64,000 nucleotides of DNA from JAVJSF01 sp040219555 (lineage in GTDB: Bacteria > Actinomycetota > Thermoleophilia > Miltoncostaeales > Miltoncostaeaceae), in the NCBI GenBank assembly GCA_040219555.1, contig JAVJSF010000017.1:53523-117522 (forward strand). Direction: 5' to 3'. Under the pieces are notes generated by a model. The model saw nothing but the letters and a program-made list of their open reading frames with translations, was not told the DNA's origin and did no database searches. Positions 8,756 to 17,335 of the stretch are shown here, one piece after another. Positions within the stretch are counted from its first letter, which is position 1; each line of letters opens with the position of its first letter. A program made the translations under genes and the position numbers.

Positions 8756-9549
8756 GCCCGGTTGCGGGTGGCCGCGCCGAGGACGGCCGCCGCCTCCGCG
8801 GCGCGCCCGGCGCCCATGCCCGCCGCCAGCATCAGGGCCAGCCCCTCGCGGAGCACGCCCTCGTCGGGGTCGGGCGTCCCCGCGGCGCCGGCCGGCCCGA
8901 TCACGAGTACCACCTCCCCTTTGGGCGGAGTGCGCAGCCGCTCGGCCAACTCGGCCAGGGTGCCGCGGACGACCTCCTCGTGGCGTTTGGTGACCTCGCG
9001 GCACACCACGGCGGCGCGCCCGGGCAGGTGGGCCGCCAGCACCGCCAGCGAATCGGCCAGCCGGTGCGGGCTCTCGAAGGCCACCGCGGGACGGTCGAGA
9101 GCGGCCAGCTCGGCCGCGAGGGACGCCCGCTCGGCCGGCCGGCGCGGCAGGAAGCCCAGGAACACGAAGCCGGCCCCCTCACCCAGCCCGGAGAGGGCGA
9201 CGGCCGCGGTGACGGCGCTGGGGCCGGGGATCACGGTGACGGGGATGCCCGCGGCGGCGGCCGCCGCGACCAGGCGCGTCCCCGGGTCCGACACGCCGGG
9301 CATGCCGGCATCGCTCACGAGCGCAACGTGCTCGCCCTCGGCCATACGACGCACCAGCTCCTCGGTCCGGGCGGCCTCGTTGTGGGCGTGCAGCGCGAGC
9401 ATGGGGGCGGTGGCCCCGGCGTGGCGCAGCAGGGTGGCCGTGCGGCGGGTGTCCTCGCAGGCCACGACCCCGGCGGCCCGCAGGGCCGCCGCCGCCCGCG
9501 GCGAGAGGTCATCGAGGTTGCCGATCGGCGTCCCCACCACGCTCAGCAC
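8707..9549 (-). CDS. rsmI: 16S rRNA (cytidine-1402-2'-O)-methyltransferase
   Basis: RsmI 2'-O-methylates C1402 in the 16S decoding centre. The 280-residue protein shows VGTPIGNLDDLSPRA, CEDTRRTATLLRH, LVSDAGMPGVSDPGTRLV and the tetrapyrrole-methylase-like VTVIPGPSAVTAAVALSGLG. The start is GTG 9549 with GGAGG six bases upstream. It converges on and overlaps the nucleotidyltransferase-like gene and is divergent from the LCP gene. Confidence 0.95.
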   Translation of the reverse strand: MLSVVGTPIGNLDDLSPRAAAALRAAGVVACEDTRRTATLLRHAGATAPMLALHAHNEAARTEELVRRMAEGEHVALVSDAGMPGVSDPGTRLVAAAAAAGIPVTVIPGPSAVTAAVALSGLGEGAGFVFLGFLPRRPAERASLAAELAALDRPAVAFESPHRLADSLAVLAAHLPGRAAVVCREVTKRHEEVVRGTLAELAERLRTPPKGEVVLVIGPAGAAGTPDPDEGVLREGLALMLAAGMGAGRAAEAAAVLGAATRNRAYEVALEIAAATRAAT

Positions 9550-9626
9550 GACCGCCTCCGGAGGACCTTCATCGGGGCGTAACCATCCTGCAACGCGGCG
9601 GGTTCGTGACTCACGGGGGCCGACGC

Positions 9627-9632
9627 TACCAT
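9627..9632 (+). promoter_or_regulatory. -10 element of the LCP gene (probably leaderless)
   Basis: TACCAT is followed by 9 bases and the ATG of the LCP gene. No ribosome-binding site lies between them, so the transcript probably starts at or just before the ATG. Confidence 0.4.
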
Positions 9633-9641
9633 TGCCCGCCT

Positions 9642-10790
9642 ATGGCCCGGTCCGAGAAGGGATACCGGCGCTTCCGCTCACGAGGAGGCGGCCCCGAGGG
9701 GGCCGGCGGACTCGATGCACTGCGCGAGCTCACCGCCAAGGAGTCCGGACAGCCCGGCCGTGGCGGCGGCGCGCAGCGCGGCGGAGGTCGCCCGCCCACG
9801 CCCACACCCCCGCCCCGCAGGGACGACTCCCGCCGTCGCGAGTTGTCGCGGCGCAACCGCCGCTGGTACAGCCTGCGCGACCTCGGGCCCGCCGGCTGGA
9901 TCGGGCGCGTGGCGACGCTGCTGCTGGTCCTCTTCGCGGTCTGGGCGGGGCTGGGGTTCCTGGCGCTGCGCGGGGCCGTCTCCGAGGCCAACTCGCGCGT
10001 CGCTCCGGCGGCGATGCGGGCGCTCGACCCGCCCCCCGGGGGAATGCTGGGCACCCCGACGAACACGCTGGTCCTGGGCGTCGACAGCCGCCGCGGCCAG
10101 ACCCGCTCGCGCGCCGACACGATCCTGGTGATGCGCACCGACCCGGACGCCGGCCGGCTGCGCTACCTCTCGATCCCCCGCGACTTCCGCGTGGAGCTGC
10201 CACAGCACGGCACCCAGAAGATCAACGCGGCCTTCTACTTCGGCGGGCAGGCCGAGGCCATCCGGGCCGTCAGGCGCCTGACGGGCCTGCCGATCCACCA
10301 CGTGATCGTGATCCGCTTCCAGGGGCTGGCGGAGATGGTCGACGCCCTCGGCGGGGTGAGCGTGAACAACCCCTCGGCGCTGGAGGACTGTTACTACGAG
10401 GCGGGCCGGCGCGTCAGCTTCCCCCGCGGCCCGGTGGAGCTGGACGGCGAGAGCGCCCTGGTGTTCGCCCGCGTGCGCTCGTGCGACAGCGACCTGCAAC
10501 GGGCGGTGCGTCAGCAACTGGTGGTCTCGGCGCTGAAGGACGAGGTCCTGTCGCCGACGTCGCTCTGGAAGGCACCGTGGCAGGGGGCCGACGTGGTCCG
10601 CAGCCTCCAGACCGACATCGGCACCCTGGACATGATCAAGATGGGCTGGCTGCAGGCGCGCCTGACCCAGAGCGAGTCGGACCGCATCATCCTGTCCGGC
10701 GAGCCGCTCACCATCGATGGGGTCAGCTACATCGTGGGCACGAACCCGGACCGCAACGAACGCGAGATCGCCGCCTTCATCGGCGACTGA
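9642..10790 (+). CDS. LytR-CpsA-Psr (LCP) family protein
   Basis: LCP enzymes attach undecaprenyl-linked glycopolymers to peptidoglycan. The 382-residue protein has an arginine-rich, disordered cytoplasmic region, one membrane helix (about 88-108, VATLLLVLFAVWAGLGFLAL), then an extracytoplasmic LCP domain with NTLVLGVDSRRGQTRSRADTILV, YLSIPRDFRVEL, KINAAFYFGG and VDALGGVSVNN. The arginines and aspartates that bind the pyrophosphate are in the first two motifs. It could anchor the polysaccharide made by the locus at 35-46 kb, but it is not linked to it. It converges on ktrA with a 4-base gap. Confidence 0.93.
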   Translation: MARSEKGYRRFRSRGGGPEGAGGLDALRELTAKESGQPGRGGGAQRGGGRPPTPTPPPRRDDSRRRELSRRNRRWYSLRDLGPAGWIGRVATLLLVLFAVWAGLGFLALRGAVSEANSRVAPAAMRALDPPPGGMLGTPTNTLVLGVDSRRGQTRSRADTILVMRTDPDAGRLRYLSIPRDFRVELPQHGTQKINAAFYFGGQAEAIRAVRRLTGLPIHHVIVIRFQGLAEMVDALGGVSVNNPSALEDCYYEAGRRVSFPRGPVELDGESALVFARVRSCDSDLQRAVRQQLVVSALKDEVLSPTSLWKAPWQGADVVRSLQTDIGTLDMIKMGWLQARLTQSESDRIILSGEPLTIDGVSYIVGTNPDRNEREIAAFIGD

Positions 10791-10794
10791 ACGC

Positions 10795-11451
10795 TCAGGC
10801 CAGCGCGGCGAAGGCCTCCGCGTGCTTGGGGTCGCCGGCGATCACCACGATGTCGCCGGCGTGCAGGCGCGTGTCCTGCGTGGCGTAGGTGAAGGTCTCG
10901 CCCGGCCGGCGGATGGACACGATGGTGACGTTGTAGCGACTGCGCACACGGGCGTCCTCCAGCGTGAGCCCGGCGATCTCCTTGGGCACGGTGGTCTCGA
11001 TGAGGACGAAGTTCTCGGCGATCTCCAGGTAGTCGATGGTGCGACCCACCATCGTCCGCGCCACGCGCATGCCCATGTCGCGCTCAGGGAAGACGACCTT
11101 GTGGGCGCCCACCCGCTGCAGGATGGCCCCGTGCGGCACCGTGATCGCCTTGGCCCAGATCCGCGGGATCTCGAGGTCCACGAGGGAATAGGTGGCCAGG
11201 ATGCTGGCCTGCACGTCGGTGCCGATGGCCACCACCGCGCGCGGGAAGTCGGTGGCTCCCAGCTGGCGCAGGGCCTCGGTGTCGGTGGCGTCCGCCTGCA
11301 CCACGTGGGTGAGGGTGAGCGAGCAGTTCTGGACGATGCGCGGCGAGGTGTCCACGCCGAGGACGTCGTGCCCCAGGTCTGCCAGCGTCTCGGCCAGGGC
11401 CCGCCCGAACCGGCCGAGCCCGATCACCATCGTCGGGTCCTTGCTAGACAA
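10795..11451 (-). CDS. ktrA: Potassium uptake regulatory protein (KtrA/TrkA-type RCK)
   Basis: The cytoplasmic RCK subunit gates a potassium channel in response to nucleotides. The 218-residue protein has an N-terminal Rossmann domain (VIGLGRFGRALAETL, Asp after the second strand in VLGVDT) and a C-terminal TrkA_C domain ending in GDIVVIAGDPKHAEAF. Its start overlaps the 3' end of ktrB by 8 bases, so the two are co-translated. One RCK_N/RCK_C pair indicates KtrA rather than the duplicated TrkA. Confidence 0.93.
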   Translation of the reverse strand: MSSKDPTMVIGLGRFGRALAETLADLGHDVLGVDTSPRIVQNCSLTLTHVVQADATDTEALRQLGATDFPRAVVAIGTDVQASILATYSLVDLEIPRIWAKAITVPHGAILQRVGAHKVVFPERDMGMRVARTMVGRTIDYLEIAENFVLIETTVPKEIAGLTLEDARVRSRYNVTIVSIRRPGETFTYATQDTRLHAGDIVVIAGDPKHAEAFAALA

Positions 11452-12823
11452 CCATCAGCCTCTCTTCGGGGTGCGAGTAGCGCCGCTGGGTCTCGCGCAG
11501 GATAAGGATAGAGCCGAGGGTCAGCGGCCCCACACGGCCCAGCAACATCAGCGGCATCAGGACGGACTTGCCGACCGCGTCGAGTTCCTCGCTGGTGCCG
11601 AGCGAAAGCCCCGTGGTGGTGGTGGCCGACACGCACTCGAACAGGGCCGCGCTCAACGGCAGATCGGTGACGGCCAGAAGGACGAAGGTGCCGATGGTCA
11701 TGGCCGTCAGGAGGAGGGCGGCCACCGTCAGCGCCTGGCGCTGGATGGTCTCGGGGATGTGGCGGCGGAAGGAGACCACCTGGGAGTCGCCGCGCAACTC
11801 CGCCCACACCACCAGCGCCAGCAGGGCCACCGTCGTGACCTTCAGGCCGCCGGCCACCCCGCCGCTCCCTCCGCCGATCACCATCATGATGTTGCTGAGG
11901 AACATCGTGTCCTGGCCCACGGCGCCGTAGTCGAACGTGCTGAAGCCGGCGGTCCGGGGCATCACGCCGGCGAAGGCGCCGTCGACCAGGCGTGTGCCCA
12001 CCCCGCGCTCGCCGAGGGTGTCCGGGTTCGTCCACTCGAACGCCGTGATGGCGACGATCGCCACGGTCAGCAGGACCCCCGTGGCGATGAGGGTCACCTT
12101 GGTGTGCACCGACCAGCGCGCGAACGGGCCGGGCCGGCGGTACAGCTCGGCCCAGACGGGGAACCCGAGTCCTCCGATGATGATCGCGATCGCGATCGGG
12201 GCGAGGACCAGCACATCGCCCGAGAACAACTCCATGCTCCCCGTGAAGAGGGAGAAGCCGGCGTTGTTGAAGCCGGAGATCCCGTGGAAGACCCCGTTGC
12301 CGAGGGCGATGGGGAACGACTGGTCGTAGGCCAGCCAGAAGCGCAGCGTCAGGATCGCGGAGACCAGCGCCTCGGTGGTGAAGGTGACCGCCACGATCAG
12401 GAAGACCAGCCTGCGCAGCCCGCCGAGCTCGGTGGTGCGCACCTCCATCTGGGCGGCCAGGCGCCGGCGCAGGCCGATGCGGCGCGCGACCACCAGGAAC
12501 AGCAGGGATGAGCTGGTGAGGATCCCCAGGCCGCCGATCTGGATCAGCCCGAGGATGACGATGTGGCCGAAGGTCGACCAGTGCACCGATGTGTCGACGG
12601 CCGTCAGCCCGGTGACGGTCACGGCGGACGTGGCGGTGAACATGGCGTCCACGACCGCGGTCCGGCCCCCGTCCGAGCGCGCCACGGGGAGCAGCAGCAG
12701 CGCCGTCCCCACCATGATGGCGCCGAGGAACCCGGCGAGGACGACGAAGCCGGGGTGGCGGTAGGCGCGTTGCCGCGCCTTCGCCCGGCGGCTGCCCATC
12801 GGGATGGAGGCCGAGCGGGCCAT
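11444..12823 (-). CDS. ktrB: Potassium uptake membrane subunit (KtrB/TrkH family)
   Basis: KtrB is the potassium-translocating membrane subunit. The 459-residue protein contains the four pore-loop motifs of the family: ATSAVTVTGL, HGISGFNNAGFSLF, MPRTAGFSTFD and SATTTTGLSLG, separated by paired membrane helices. A GGAGG lies about 12 bases before the ATG. The stop overlaps ktrA, forming a compact ktrBA operon. Confidence 0.94.
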   Translation of the reverse strand: MARSASIPMGSRRAKARQRAYRHPGFVVLAGFLGAIMVGTALLLLPVARSDGGRTAVVDAMFTATSAVTVTGLTAVDTSVHWSTFGHIVILGLIQIGGLGILTSSSLLFLVVARRIGLRRRLAAQMEVRTTELGGLRRLVFLIVAVTFTTEALVSAILTLRFWLAYDQSFPIALGNGVFHGISGFNNAGFSLFTGSMELFSGDVLVLAPIAIAIIIGGLGFPVWAELYRRPGPFARWSVHTKVTLIATGVLLTVAIVAITAFEWTNPDTLGERGVGTRLVDGAFAGVMPRTAGFSTFDYGAVGQDTMFLSNIMMVIGGGSGGVAGGLKVTTVALLALVVWAELRGDSQVVSFRRHIPETIQRQALTVAALLLTAMTIGTFVLLAVTDLPLSAALFECVSATTTTGLSLGTSEELDAVGKSVLMPLMLLGRVGPLTLGSILILRETQRRYSHPEERLMVV

Positions 12824-12846
12824 GCTGAGTCCGAACCTCCGATGCC

Positions 12847-12871
12847 TGATGACGCGGGCCGCGCGTCATCA
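12847..12871 (-). terminator. Hairpin after fmdB
   Basis: A perfect 10-bp inverted repeat pairs 12847-12856 with 12862-12871 around a 5-base loop, just downstream of the fmdB stop and upstream of ktrB. It is probably the fmdB terminator; no T-run follows. Confidence 0.5.
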
Positions 12872-12882
12872 TGCAGCCGCGG

Positions 12883-13224
12883 CTAGACCTTGTCGAGCCC
12901 CACCGTGCTGGAGGAAGAGGCGGGGGCCGGCGACGAGGACGACGCCGCGTCGGACGAGCCTCCCGACCCGCCGTCCGAGGATGCGCCGTTGCCCGAGCCC
13001 TCGGAGGAGCCGCCGTCCGAGTCGCCGCCCACCGGACGCCGGCGCGTGCCGTAGTCCGTGTTGTGGAAGCCGGAGCCCTTGAAGTGGATGGCCGGGGCGT
13101 ACAGCACCCGCTCGGCCTCCTCGGCGCCACAGCTCTCGCATGCGGTCACGGGCTCGTCGGACATCCGCTGGAGGACCTCGAACCGGTGATCACACGCCTT
13201 GCAGCGGTACTCGTAGAACGGCAC
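12883..13224 (-). CDS. FmdB family zinc-ribbon regulatory protein
   Basis: A 113-residue protein starting at GTG 13224 (VPFYEYRCKACDHRFEVLQRM). Residues 1-45 form the FmdB zinc ribbon with two Cys pairs, CKAC and CESC, followed by the typical ERVLYAPAIHFKGSGFHNTDY. The remaining half is Ser/Gly/Asp-rich low-complexity tail. The family is named after a putative formamidase regulator; its role here is unknown. The start is chosen because the family begins MPxYEYxC and a GAGG lies just upstream. Confidence 0.88.
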   Translation of the reverse strand: MPFYEYRCKACDHRFEVLQRMSDEPVTACESCGAEEAERVLYAPAIHFKGSGFHNTDYGTRRRPVGGDSDGGSSEGSGNGASSDGGSGGSSDAASSSSPAPASSSSTVGLDKV

Positions 13225-13259
13225 AGACACCTCGCACGACGACGGCGACGACAGACCCC

Positions 13260-13265
13260 AGTATA
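13260..13265 (-). promoter_or_regulatory. -10 element of fmdB
   Basis: TATACT on the minus strand lies about 36 bases before the fmdB GTG, leaving a short leader that contains a GAGG ribosome site. The match to the actinobacterial -10 consensus TAnnnT is very good; no convincing -35 was seen. Confidence 0.45.
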
Positions 13266-13399
13266 CCCCCGCCTGGGAACCATGTTCTGGCACTCGTGGA
13301 GTGAGTGTGCCAAGACGCGGCGACGCGTGCCCGGAGCCCGGTCACCCGCGGCGGCGCTGATACCATCCGCCCGCGCCATCGCCGGCGCCCGACCACGCC

Positions 13400-14200
13400 A
13401 TGATGCCGCCGATGCGAAAGCGTCAGGCCGTGCAGCGTACCGCCGTGACGGGCGTCGCCCTCGCCGCGGCGACCGCCCGCCTGGCCCGCCACCGACCCCT
13501 CGCCGCCGCCGCGCTGCTGAGCGCCGGCGCTGCGGCGGGAGCCGCCGCGTACATGCCGCGCAACCCGCTGTTCGGGCGGGCGATCGGCGCCGGCCCGGCG
13601 CAGCGCCCGGAGGTGGCGATCACGTTCGACGACGGCCCGGGGCCGTCCACCGCCGCCGTACTCGACGCGCTGGCGGCCGCGGGCGCGGTGGCGACCTTCT
13701 TCGTCCTCGGGCGCGAGGTGGCCGCCCACGCCGCCACCGTGCGCCGCATCGTGGCCGAGGGCCACCAGCTGGCCAGCCACGGGTGGGATCACGGCATCCT
13801 CATCTTCCGCGGGCCGCGCCACGTGGCCGACCAGTTGCGCCGGACCGAGCGGGCGGTGGCCGCCGTGGCCGGCGAGGGCGCCCTGACCCGGATGTTCCGC
13901 GCCCCCCACGGATTCCGCGGGCCCGCCACGGCCGCGGCCGCGCGGGCGGCGGGGTACCGGATGGCCGCGTGGACCCACGGCGTCTTCGACTCGGCCGAGC
14001 CGGGGGCCGATGTCATCCTCGCGCGCTCGGTCCGCGCCCTGGCCCCGGGCACGGTGCTGCTGCTGCACGACGCCGACGGCTGGGCGCCTGGCACGCCCCG
14101 CCCTCAGACCGTCGCGGCGCTGCCGGCGATCCTGGCCGCGGCCTCCGCCCGCGGACTGCGGCCGGTGCGCCTGGACACCATGGCCGGCGCCCGCCGATGA
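13400..14200 (+). CDS. Polysaccharide deacetylase (NodB domain)
   Basis: A carbohydrate esterase family 4-type deacetylase, 266 residues. The N-terminus has two alanine-rich hydrophobic stretches (about 13-50) that probably anchor it in the membrane. The NodB motifs are intact: AITFDDGPGPST near 73, HGWDH near 128 and FRAPHG near 168, then VLLLHDADG near the end. The metal Asp and both His ligands are present. The stop overlaps the next gene as ATGA, so deacetylation may be coupled to the function of that membrane protein. Confidence 0.9.
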   Translation: MMPPMRKRQAVQRTAVTGVALAAATARLARHRPLAAAALLSAGAAAGAAAYMPRNPLFGRAIGAGPAQRPEVAITFDDGPGPSTAAVLDALAAAGAVATFFVLGREVAAHAATVRRIVAEGHQLASHGWDHGILIFRGPRHVADQLRRTERAVAAVAGEGALTRMFRAPHGFRGPATAAAARAAGYRMAAWTHGVFDSAEPGADVILARSVRALAPGTVLLLHDADGWAPGTPRPQTVAALPAILAAASARGLRPVRLDTMAGARR

Positions 14201-15279
14201 GCCCGCGCCCGGCCCCGCGCCGCCGCCGCATCATCCTCGCCGCCGCGCGCCTGGGGGTGGTCGTGGCCGTGGCGGCGCTGGTGGTCTGGAAGTTCGACAT
14301 CCACGAGATCAAGCAGGCCTTCCACATCACCTCGTGGCCCTTCCTGGTGGGTGCGGTGGCCGCGAACTTCGCCTCGGTGGCCTTCAAGGGGCTCGCGTGG
14401 AAGGGGGTGGTGGACGGACTGCCCTCGATGCGCGGGCGCACCCGTTTCCGGGACCTGCTGAGCCCGCTCTTCGTGGGCTTCCTGTTCAACACCCTCCTGG
14501 CGGCCCGCGTGGGCGAGTTCGTCAAGGTGCTGCTGGCCCGCCGACGGCTGAAGGCACGCGGCCACGGGGACATCAGCGCCACATCGCTGCTGGGTTCGGT
14601 GGTGGTGGAGAACCTGGTCTCGACGGTGACCTGGGTGATGCTGGTTGTGGGGATCGGCCTGTTCCTCCCCCTCCCCGGCTACGCGTGGGTGGCCTCCCTG
14701 TCGCTGGGGGTGGCCTGCCTGGCCATCATCGTGCTGGCCCTCTTGACCAGCCGGCGCACCTCCCCGCTGCCGCCCTGGCTGCGCAGCGGATCGCTGTGGG
14801 CGCGGATCCGGCGCGCCGGCGAGCGCGCCTGGACGGCGGTGCAGGAGAGCCATGTGGCGCTGCGCCACGGGCGCCTGCTGGGCCTGGTGAGCGGCGCGAG
14901 CCTGGCGACGTGGTTCGCCCAGTGGGGCGGCATCTTCCTGACCCTGCAGGCATTCGGCCTGGGGCGGGTGGGCTGGGGCGGAGCGGGCCTGCTGCTGGTC
15001 ACGGTCACCCTGGCCCAGGCCTTCCCCGTGCTGCCCGGGAACCTGGTGGTGTTCCAGGCGGCGGCGGTGCTGCCCCTGACCGCGTCCTACGGCGTCGGGG
15101 CGGCGGACGCCATCGCGTTCTCGATCGTCCTGCAGGGGACCGAGGCGATGGTCGGTGTCGTGGTGGGCTTCCTGTTCCTTGTGGCCGAGGGGGCGGGCTT
15201 CGGGCAGTTGCGGCGCGAGGCCGAGGAGGAGGAGCGGCTGGCCTCGGAGACCGACGCCGCAGACCCGGTCGCCGGCTGA
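14197..15279 (+). CDS. Lysylphosphatidylglycerol synthase transmembrane-domain-like protein (UPF0104)
   Basis: A 360-residue polytopic membrane protein of the LPG-synthase TM/flippase-like family. It starts at ATG 14197 in a 4-base overlap with the deacetylase. About eight hydrophobic helices are seen, with family signatures in VAANFASVAFKGLAWKGVV, LFVGFLFNTLLAARVGEFVKVLL and FPVLPGNLVVFQAAAVLPL. There is no C-terminal lysyltransferase domain, so it is more likely a lipid or lipid-linked sugar translocase than a synthase. This is inference. Confidence 0.85.
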   Translation: MSPRPAPRRRRIILAAARLGVVVAVAALVVWKFDIHEIKQAFHITSWPFLVGAVAANFASVAFKGLAWKGVVDGLPSMRGRTRFRDLLSPLFVGFLFNTLLAARVGEFVKVLLARRRLKARGHGDISATSLLGSVVVENLVSTVTWVMLVVGIGLFLPLPGYAWVASLSLGVACLAIIVLALLTSRRTSPLPPWLRSGSLWARIRRAGERAWTAVQESHVALRHGRLLGLVSGASLATWFAQWGGIFLTLQAFGLGRVGWGGAGLLLVTVTLAQAFPVLPGNLVVFQAAAVLPLTASYGVGAADAIAFSIVLQGTEAMVGVVVGFLFLVAEGAGFGQLRREAEEEERLASETDAADPVAG

Positions 15280-15297
15280 ACCCCCGGGCGGGCCGGA

Positions 15298-15330
15298 GTT
15301 CACGGCCGGTTCACAAGATCGTCACCGCCC
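15298..15330 (+). promoter_or_regulatory. PHO-box-like direct repeat upstream of the response regulator
   Basis: GTTCAC at 15298-15303 recurs exactly 11 bases later at 15309-15314, and a third, weaker unit CGTCAC follows at 15320-15325. An 11-base period of GTTCA-type units is the known arrangement of PhoP/PhoB sites in Streptomyces and mycobacteria. The block ends 27 bases before the -10 of the gene at 15371, a position suited to autoregulation. Confidence 0.5.
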
Positions 15331-15357
15331 TGACCCATCGCGCGCGGGGCCCGCGCC

Positions 15358-15363
15358 TAGATT
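15358..15363 (+). promoter_or_regulatory. -10 element of the response regulator gene (leaderless)
   Basis: TAGATT is followed by 7 bases and the ATG at 15371. This predicts transcription starting at the A of the start codon; no ribosome-binding site is present. Confidence 0.55.
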
Positions 15364-15370
15364 GGCCGCG

Positions 15371-16111
15371 ATGACCACGATCGCTCCCCCCAATCCGCGC
15401 GTGCTCGTCGTCGAGGACGACGAGAGCATCGCCCACGCCGTCGCCTTCCACCTGCGCACGGCCGGGCTGGATCCCACACTGGCGCACGACGGCCTGGATG
15501 CTCTGCGCGCGCTGCGCGCCGGCATGCCCGACGTCGTACTGCTGGACCTGATGCTGCCGGGGATCGACGGCTGGCACCTGATCCGCCAGACCCGCGAGTG
15601 GGCGCCCCGCCTGCCGATCATCGTGGTGACCGCACGCACCAACGAGCACGACCGCGTCGAGGTGCTGTCGCTGGGCGCCGACGACGTGGTGGCGAAGCCA
15701 TTCTCCATGCGCGAGCTGATGGCGCGCGTGCAGGCCGCGCTGCGGAGGTCGGGTACGGGCGCCGACGAGGAGGGTGGCGAGCCCCTCAGCGCCGGCGAGC
15801 TGGTGATCGACCCCGAGCGCATGACGGTCACCATGGCGGGCCGTCCGCTGGATCTGACCCCGCTCGAGTTCACCCTGCTGTGGACCCTGGCCGGCGCGCG
15901 CGAGCGCGCCCTCGGCCGCGATGAGATCTTCCGGCTCGTGTGGGGCCGCGAGCGTGGCCACGGCGACCGTTCGGTGGACGTGCTGGTGCGCCGGCTGCGC
16001 CGAAAGGTCGATGAGTCGGCGGGCTCGTTCACCTACATCCAGACGCTGCACGGCGTGGGCTACCGCTTCCTGGCCACCCCGCGCTGCATGCCGGGCTCGC
16101 GCATGAACTGA
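15371..16111 (+). CDS. OmpR/PhoB-family response regulator, no adjacent kinase
   Basis: A 246-residue two-component response regulator. The receiver domain (1-125) has acidic residues D16/D17, phospho-acceptor D59 in DVVLLDLMLPG, T88 and K109. The C-terminal winged helix (about 145-237) contains LTPLEFTLLWTLA and RSVDVLVRRLRRKVD, ending GVGYRFL. No histidine kinase gene is next to it: the next gene is the sigma factor on the other strand. The upstream 11-base direct repeats suggest a PhoP/RegX3-like regulator, but the sequence alone cannot settle this. Confidence 0.93.
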   Translation: MTTIAPPNPRVLVVEDDESIAHAVAFHLRTAGLDPTLAHDGLDALRALRAGMPDVVLLDLMLPGIDGWHLIRQTREWAPRLPIIVVTARTNEHDRVEVLSLGADDVVAKPFSMRELMARVQAALRRSGTGADEEGGEPLSAGELVIDPERMTVTMAGRPLDLTPLEFTLLWTLAGARERALGRDEIFRLVWGRERGHGDRSVDVLVRRLRRKVDESAGSFTYIQTLHGVGYRFLATPRCMPGSRMN

Positions 16112-16130
16112 ACGTCGGGCCGCCGCGCGC

Positions 16131-17219
16131 TCAGGCCGAGTCGCGCAGCGGCTGGGCCACCGGCAGCCCCTCGAGCTTGCGGAGGGTGTTGTTCTCGATC
16201 TGCCGGATGCGCTCGCGGGTGACGCCGAAGGTGCGGCCCACCTCCTCGAGCGTGTACGGCTGCTGGCCGGTGAGGCCGAACCGCAGCTCGATCACCTGGC
16301 GCTCGCGATCCGGGAGCGCGCTGAGCGCGCGCATCACGTCCACCCGGCGCAGGTTGCCGGCCGCCTCGTCGAAGGGCGAGGGCGCGGTGACATCCTCCAC
16401 GAAGTCGCTCAGCGAGGAGTCCTCCTCCTCGCCGATGGGCTTCTCGAGGCTGACCGGGAGCTGCGCCATCCGCCGGATCTCGCGCACCTCGTCGGCCGTC
16501 ATCTCGAGCTCGATCGCCAGTTCCTCCGCCCGCGGCTCGCGGCCGAGCCTCTGCGTGAGCTGGCGCTCCAGGTGCACCACCCGGTTGAGCTTCTCGACCA
16601 TGTGCACCGGGATGCGGATGGTGCGCGCCTTGTCGGCGATGGCGCGTGTGACGGCCTGGCGGATCCACCACGTGGCGTAGGTCGAGAACTTGAACCCGCG
16701 GCGGTAGTCGAACTTCTCCACCGCGCGTATGAGTCCGAGGCTGCCCTCCTGGATGAGGTCGAGGAACGAGAGCCCGCGACCCAGATAGCCCTTGGCGATG
16801 CTGACGACCAGCCGCAGGTTCGCCTCGACCATGCGCTGCTTGGCGATCATGTCGCCGAGTTCGATCCGCTTGGCCAGGGCCACCTCCTCGGCCGCGGTCA
16901 GGAGGGGCACGCGCCCGATGTCGCGCAGGTAGAGGCGCAGCGAGTCCAGCGACGGCTCGACGGCCAGGTCGAGCCCGGACAGGACCTCGTCGTCGCCGCC
17001 CACGCGCGCGCCGTCGTCGTCGACGACCTCGACCCCCAGCTCGCCGAGGTGGGCGTGGAACTCCTCGAGCTGCGCCTTCGAGACCTTCGCGTCGGCGAGG
17101 GCGGCGACGATGTCGCCGAGCACGAGGACGCCCTTGCGCCGGCCCTCGTCGACGAGCGCGCGCATCTCATCGACATCCGGGAGGATCGCGTCCGTCGTAG
17201 AGGAGAGCGACTCGGTCAT
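16131..17219 (-). CDS. rpoD: Primary RNA polymerase sigma factor (sigma-70 family)
   Basis: A 362-residue sigma-70 factor from ATG 17219. A short region 1.1-like head is followed by region 1.2 (SLRLYLRDIGRVPLLT), region 2 (EANLRLVVSIAKGYLGRGLSFLDLIQEGSLGLIRAVEKFDYRRGFKFSTYATWWIRQAVTRAI), region 3 (IRIPVHMVEKLNRV) and region 4 (LPDRERQVIELRFGL, EEVGRTFGVTRERIRQIE). The -10-recognition residues match primary sigma factors. It is shorter than most actinobacterial primary sigmas because region 1.1 is compact. Divergent from folE2. Confidence 0.94.
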   Translation of the reverse strand: MTESLSSTTDAILPDVDEMRALVDEGRRKGVLVLGDIVAALADAKVSKAQLEEFHAHLGELGVEVVDDDGARVGGDDEVLSGLDLAVEPSLDSLRLYLRDIGRVPLLTAAEEVALAKRIELGDMIAKQRMVEANLRLVVSIAKGYLGRGLSFLDLIQEGSLGLIRAVEKFDYRRGFKFSTYATWWIRQAVTRAIADKARTIRIPVHMVEKLNRVVHLERQLTQRLGREPRAEELAIELEMTADEVREIRRMAQLPVSLEKPIGEEEDSSLSDFVEDVTAPSPFDEAAGNLRRVDVMRALSALPDRERQVIELRFGLTGQQPYTLEEVGRTFGVTRERIRQIENNTLRKLEGLPVAQPLRDSA

Positions 17220-17256
17220 TCCGGTCCCCAAACCCGATTGTGCGAGATGTCGCAAG

Positions 17257-17262
17257 AGTATA
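17257..17262 (-). promoter_or_regulatory. -10 element of the sigma factor gene
   Basis: TATACT on the minus strand lies about 38 bases before the ATG. A weak TTGGGC about 15 bases upstream may serve as -35. It is within the 116-base divergent region shared with folE2. Confidence 0.45.
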
Positions 17263-17335
17263 CGACCCCCTACGGCCGCCCAACGCGCATTGCGGCATCA
17301 TCAGCGATACCACCACTCGACGAGAGGCAGACCAG

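Noticed and set aside
12871..14196. Long in-frame extension upstream of the membrane protein at 14197
   Set aside because: It crosses fmdB and the deacetylase in other frames and contains Arg/Gly/Ala-rich shadow sequence; the ATGA junction marks the real start.
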